Below are positions 4,561 through 7,753 of a DNA stretch of 7,753 nucleotides, one piece after another. Each line of letters begins with the position of its first letter. The stretch's first letter is position 1. The notes beneath the pieces are model-generated. The model made no database searches. It was given only the letters and a program-made list of their open reading frames with translations, and was not told the origin of the DNA. Source of the stretch: Nitrososphaera_A sp036522495 (GTDB taxonomy: Archaea; Thermoproteota; Nitrososphaeria; Nitrososphaerales; Nitrososphaeraceae); assembly GCA_036522495.1 (NCBI GenBank), contig DATDFS010000147.1:1-7753 (forward strand), in the 5' to 3' direction. The translations under genes were made by a program, and so were the position numbers.

Positions 4561-6477
4561 TTACATTTTGTTTAGTGGTGTAACACCAATCATATTTAGG
4601 ACATTTTTTATGCTCACACCAAATGCCTTCACGAGGGCTAATCTGCTATACATAATTTCCTTGTCATTCTCTTTTAGTACGGGTACTTTTTCGTAAAACA
4701 AATTGAAGGCTGTCGCAAGTCTGTAGGCGTATCTTGCAATCAATTTCGGATCAAGCATCCTAGCAGATTCTTCCAATACGATGTCAAACTTAGAAATTGC
4801 TTTAACCAAGTCAAGTTCTTGCTCACCGCTCAACAAGTCATATTCTGCTTGAAAACTAGATTGTGGTGCTTTTTCTAATATCCTTTGTGACCTAGCGTAT
4901 GCATACTGTAAATAAGGTCCAGTGTCTCCTTCTAGACTCAAAGATTCTTTTGCGTCAAAGGTGATTAGCTTGTCTAAATCTTGTTTTATCAAGTTATATC
5001 TAATAGCTGAAACCGCAATTTCTTCTGCAATTTCATTTAATGATTGTAAAGACAAATCAGGATTCCTTTTCTTAGCCTCGTCATAAGCTTTCGCATGTAA
5101 TAAATCCAAAACATAATCTGCGTTAACGTAAATTCCCTTCCGTCCTGACATATGCATAAATTTTTTATCGCCGATATCAAATCCAAATATCTTTGCTGTT
5201 TCAGAGCTTAATGTTACAGCTTCGTATCCTATGTGGTGATATCGCTTATCTTCCTTCAGTATCTGAGACAAGATCTTAGAGATTATCCTCTGTAATCGAG
5301 ATTGTCTAGCATCAATTACAGTGAGTGCGATATCTGCTGAATTAAACTTCTGATGCCCGCTCTGATCGTGATTAGATTCTATCGTCGTAGCCCAGAGCGA
5401 AGAACCATCCCATTGATCAGTGAATTTATAATAAGAAAACGGGTCGTCAACTACTCCTAGTTTCCATGCGGCATATGGAATATCTTTAGCGATATAGGTT
5501 GTTGTTCCGTCCGTTCTTATTAGGACCTTGTCATCTTCGTCTTCTAGCTTTAAAACCCAACACCCATCATTTTTGCCTTTATTCTCCAATATCGAAATTC
5601 CTCGTTCTCTCAATAGTTCAAAGGATCTAACCCATAATTTTGAATGGATGATCTGTGACTCGAAATTCAACAGATCGTAGCGAGATTTCATTCTCCACGA
5701 TGTCTTCAACTGATCGAATAAAACCCGCCTAGTAACTCTAGAAGCAAATTTGGCAATATCTGTTGTACCTTCTTCAATCTCCTTTAAGACAAATCTCCTT
5801 TTTTCTTCAAGCGAGGGATTTGTTCTATACATTTCATTTACTTTAACATAGACTTCATCACCACAGTATCGATCAAACTTTATAGATTTGTCACTTGGCT
5901 CAAGAGGAAATCCTGCAAATGCGAATCCCACAACAATATCTGCAACTTGCAAACCGGAATCATCAATATAATTTAAAACTAGGATCTTATGGTTAGTTGC
6001 CTTCATGATTCTGTATATAACGTCACCGACAATCATGTTACGTAGGTGGCCAATATGTAGTGCCTTGTTTGGATTAACACTTGTATGTTCAAGCAAGGCC
6101 TGTTTACCCTTTCCAGAATCATAAAAACCATAATTCGGATTTTGAAGCACTTCATCCAAAACAGTTCGAGTCAATTTCTCAGAGTTTGCTTTAAAGTTAA
6201 TGTAACCCGCTGGATGCGCTTCAACATATTGAATAAGAGATGTTGACTTCTTTTCGCGTAGATACGGTTTCAATTGTTTTTCTACAAGTTCATTAGCAAT
6301 ATCAAATGGGCGTTTTTTGATTTTTTTACTAAGTTGAAAAGCTACGTTACACGTCAAGTCTCCATATTCTGTGCGTGCCGGCTCTGAGATTCCAAAGTCT
6401 TGCCCAGGGTATCCCAAATTCTTAAGACTCGACGAGATTGCTTGACGAGTCTCATTCACTAAAGCTCGAAATGTCAT
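4561..6477 (-). CDS. argS: Arginyl-tRNA synthetase
   Basis: This 638-residue class I aminoacyl-tRNA synthetase charges tRNA-Arg with arginine using ATP in the cytoplasm. It has the ArgRS-specific N-terminal (Add-1) domain (1-110), then the catalytic Rossmann fold with NPNKALHIGHLRN at 135-147 (HIGH at 141-144) and YIDDSGLQVAD at 170-180. The KMSKS-equivalent loop reads HMSGRKG at 442-448, with His in place of the usual first Lys. The DALR anticodon-binding domain begins near 505 and includes GDTGPYLQYAYARSQRI (517-533), a strong ArgRS signature. The length is in the family's usual range (about 550-650) and the frame is unbroken. The ATG at 6477 gives a normal N-terminus. The upstream phosphatase gene runs 26 nt into it, so the two are almost certainly co-transcribed and probably translationally coupled; no separate promoter is evident. 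Confidence 0.97.
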   Translation of the reverse strand: MTFRALVNETRQAISSSLKNLGYPGQDFGISEPARTEYGDLTCNVAFQLSKKIKKRPFDIANELVEKQLKPYLREKKSTSLIQYVEAHPAGYINFKANSEKLTRTVLDEVLQNPNYGFYDSGKGKQALLEHTSVNPNKALHIGHLRNMIVGDVIYRIMKATNHKILVLNYIDDSGLQVADIVVGFAFAGFPLEPSDKSIKFDRYCGDEVYVKVNEMYRTNPSLEEKRRFVLKEIEEGTTDIAKFASRVTRRVLFDQLKTSWRMKSRYDLLNFESQIIHSKLWVRSFELLRERGISILENKGKNDGCWVLKLEDEDDKVLIRTDGTTTYIAKDIPYAAWKLGVVDDPFSYYKFTDQWDGSSLWATTIESNHDQSGHQKFNSADIALTVIDARQSRLQRIISKILSQILKEDKRYHHIGYEAVTLSSETAKIFGFDIGDKKFMHMSGRKGIYVNADYVLDLLHAKAYDEAKKRNPDLSLQSLNEIAEEIAVSAIRYNLIKQDLDKLITFDAKESLSLEGDTGPYLQYAYARSQRILEKAPQSSFQAEYDLLSGEQELDLVKAISKFDIVLEESARMLDPKLIARYAYRLATAFNLFYEKVPVLKENDKEIMYSRLALVKAFGVSIKNVLNMIGVTPLNKM

Positions 6478-7183
6478 TCTTAAACCTTAATCCCAGATAA
6501 TTGAAGGTAACAAAATCTAAGGCATCTACCAGGCCTATTCCTTCTCTTCCCCTTACTACATGTTTTGCCCTGGATTTGACAAGATCAGACGCATGACATA
6601 GTGCAATACTGTATCCACACATATCGAACATAGGAATGTCCGTTTCGCTATCACCTATCGCAACTGTTTGTTCAGCATGTGCTTTTAACATCGTTAACGC
6701 CTCTTTCAAACCAGTGGCCTTATCCACTCCTTTTTGATTAATATGAAATGCATATTTGCTGTCGCTAAGGTATAGATCTAAGTTGTGCTCTTTCAATATT
6801 TTACGACCCTCTTCTATATCAAAGGTTCTAAACAGTACGACCTCTGTCATGCGTTCAAAAACAGGTTTTATTTTAACTCCGTCAATATTTTTTTTTAATA
6901 TTTCGTAACCGCTTAGGCATTTTTGTTTGCTTGCAAAAAGTAAATGTTCTTGAGGTGCGATTGTTACTACGCCGCCGTTTTCTCCCACAGCAATCCTTGT
7001 CATGCCAGTAAATGTTGCAAGGACATATGCTTCGACTGATGACCGTCCGGTAACATAAATAATGTTATATCCAAGCCTCTCCAGATATCGTAAACTTTCT
7101 ACAGCTGGTAGGTATAACCTACCTCCGCCATTTTCTGTCAACGTACCATCAATATCTACTGCAAAGCTACTAATTAATCCCAC
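6452..7183 (-). CDS. HAD-family phosphatase, probable archaeal phosphoglycolate phosphatase
   Basis: The 243-residue protein is a HAD hydrolase of the Cof/TA0175 type (cap class C2). Motif I is DIDGT with nucleophile D10 and acid/base D12; motif II is YVTGRS with T45; motif III is GVDKATGL with K155; motif IV is GDSETD (177-182), which places D178 and D182 for magnesium. The cap lies between motifs II and III (about 80-150). Archaeal members of this length are usually annotated as phosphoglycolate phosphatase (Thermoplasma TA0175 is the known example), removing phosphate from 2-phosphoglycolate; other small sugar phosphates are possible substrates. The start is GTG at 7183-7181, because no ATG is in frame upstream and this puts DxD at the usual distance from the N-terminus. 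The tail after about residue 225 (FNYLGLRFKNDISSFSE) encodes the overlap with argS. Confidence 0.88.
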   Translation of the reverse strand: MGLISSFAVDIDGTLTENGGGRLYLPAVESLRYLERLGYNIIYVTGRSSVEAYVLATFTGMTRIAVGENGGVVTIAPQEHLLFASKQKCLSGYEILKKNIDGVKIKPVFERMTEVVLFRTFDIEEGRKILKEHNLDLYLSDSKYAFHINQKGVDKATGLKEALTMLKAHAEQTVAIGDSETDIPMFDMCGYSIALCHASDLVKSRAKHVVRGREGIGLVDALDFVTFNYLGLRFKNDISSFSE

Positions 7184-7393
7184 GAGGACGAATAATCGAA
7201 GAAGAATTTTGGAATATAAGTGTAATGTAAAAATATGTCTATTTACGATAAGATGAAGATGATGGATAAGAACAGTGTTGTATATATGTCCCTAGGTTTC
7301 TGCATCTAATCTAGCTCTTTAAGCCAAGCATGATCTCAAAGAAAAGAATATGGGTTTATTGGACCGCGATGCTTAGAAATACATGTTTGGAAG
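7184..7393. other. Intergenic region upstream of the phosphatase gene
   Basis: These 210 bases hold the TATA element at 7213-7220. Otherwise I see no coding sequence, tRNA or clear repeat. The plus-strand frame reaching 7256 is antisense to the phosphatase start and is not supported. Confidence 0.5.
7213..7220 (-). promoter_or_regulatory. TATA element for the phosphatase-argS unit
   Basis: On the minus strand CTTATATT is centred 33 nt before the GTG at 7183. A start of transcription about 26 nt downstream would give a leader of only a few bases, as is common in archaea. No Shine-Dalgarno sequence is seen before the GTG, which agrees with near-leaderless translation. Confidence 0.45.
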
Positions 7394-7619
7394 TTACCTC
7401 ATTTTCTCTTTGTCTGTTTCCGAAGACATCCTGATACGCCTATCTGTGAGTGGATCTATTGCGTAATTACGATAGTAAATCTCTTCATGATACTCAGCTC
7501 GCTTTGTTTTCTAAAGTCATACTATTCAATTGATTCGCATTATCCTGAAATTTACCAGTTCTGAAATATGCTTGATACATTATCGTATCCTCCAAGCTTG
7601 TTTCTAATTTATTGCCCAT
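7394..7619 (-). pseudogene. Small gene of unknown function with one +1 frameshift
   Basis: On the minus strand an ATG at 7619 opens MGNKLETSLEDTIMYQAYFR followed by TGKFQDNANQLNSMTLENKAS and stops at TGA 7496-7494. Skipping one base (A at 7499) keeps the frame open as AEYHEEIYYRNYAIDPLTDR followed by RIRMSSETDKEKMR, to TAA 7396-7394. The repaired protein is about 74 residues, highly charged and probably helical, with balanced composition on both sides of the break. A CATATT element at about 7643-7648 is centred 26 nt before the ATG, which would suit a leaderless transcript. It lies about 210 nt upstream of the phosphatase gene on the same strand. The family is not recognised. A lone single-base error in sequencing would restore it completely. 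Confidence 0.5.
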
Positions 7620-7753
7620 TATTCCAAACTTCTAGATTCTGCAATATGGTGTGTTCGGCTATAATCCTCAGTTGAGACTGTTTTTTATTGTAAATCTTCT
7701 TCTTTTTGTGCGTTTATACAATAATCATACAGTATTCTCTGGCAAGGAAATAT

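Noticed and set aside
4398..4583. 61-codon ORF on the plus strand in the argS-PINA spacer
   Set aside because: Runs over inverted repeats and an AT tract and ends inside antisense argS; no domain or balanced composition.
7062..7256. 64-codon plus-strand ORF
   Set aside because: Mostly antisense to the phosphatase N-terminus with its catalytic DxD motif; no support of its own.

Overview
The window looks like a chromosomal segment of an ammonia-oxidising archaeon (Nitrososphaerota/Thaumarchaeota, possibly the Nitrososphaera/Nitrosocosmicus group). This is inferred from three things: the base composition is AT-rich; the four long genes are archaeal in type (TrmI-type tRNA methyltransferase, PIN-ATPase-KH protein PINA, archaeal ArgRS, TA0175-type HAD phosphatase); and TATA-like elements lie about 25-33 nt upstream of start codons, as expected for leaderless or near-leaderless archaeal transcripts. 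No 16S gene or other marker fixes the species.

Layout. Positions 1-339 (+) hold the 3' end of a tRNA m1A methyltransferase gene whose start lies outside the window. Positions 340-2397 carry no intact long gene. Reading all frames shows a graveyard of short broken ones: at least five stretches where protein-like sequence continues across a 1-nt frameshift or an in-frame stop (364-542 +, 888-1035 +, 1027-1158 -, 1202-1521 -, 1609-1862 +, 2079-2324 +), plus one small intact but doubtful ORF (623-844 +). Positions 2398-4227 (-) encode PINA. Positions 4228-4560 are non-coding, with a 9-bp inverted repeat beside a 14-bp perfect palindrome. Positions 4561-6477 (-) encode arginyl-tRNA synthetase, overlapped by 26 nt by the upstream HAD phosphatase gene at 6452-7183 (-). 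Upstream of that, 7394-7619 (-) carries another small gene broken by a single +1 shift.

How the genes fit together. The phosphatase and ArgRS genes form one minus-strand transcription unit with overlapping ends, probably translationally coupled and driven by a TATA element at 7213-7220. PINA follows on the same strand after a 333-nt gap, so it may have its own promoter. The long genes serve core functions: tRNA modification, tRNA charging, 2-phosphoglycolate or related phosphate-ester clean-up, and nucleic-acid processing or repair. No mobile element, CRISPR array, tRNA or rRNA gene was recognised. The most notable content is the dense set of unrecognised small-protein remnants, which may have intact homologues in related genomes.
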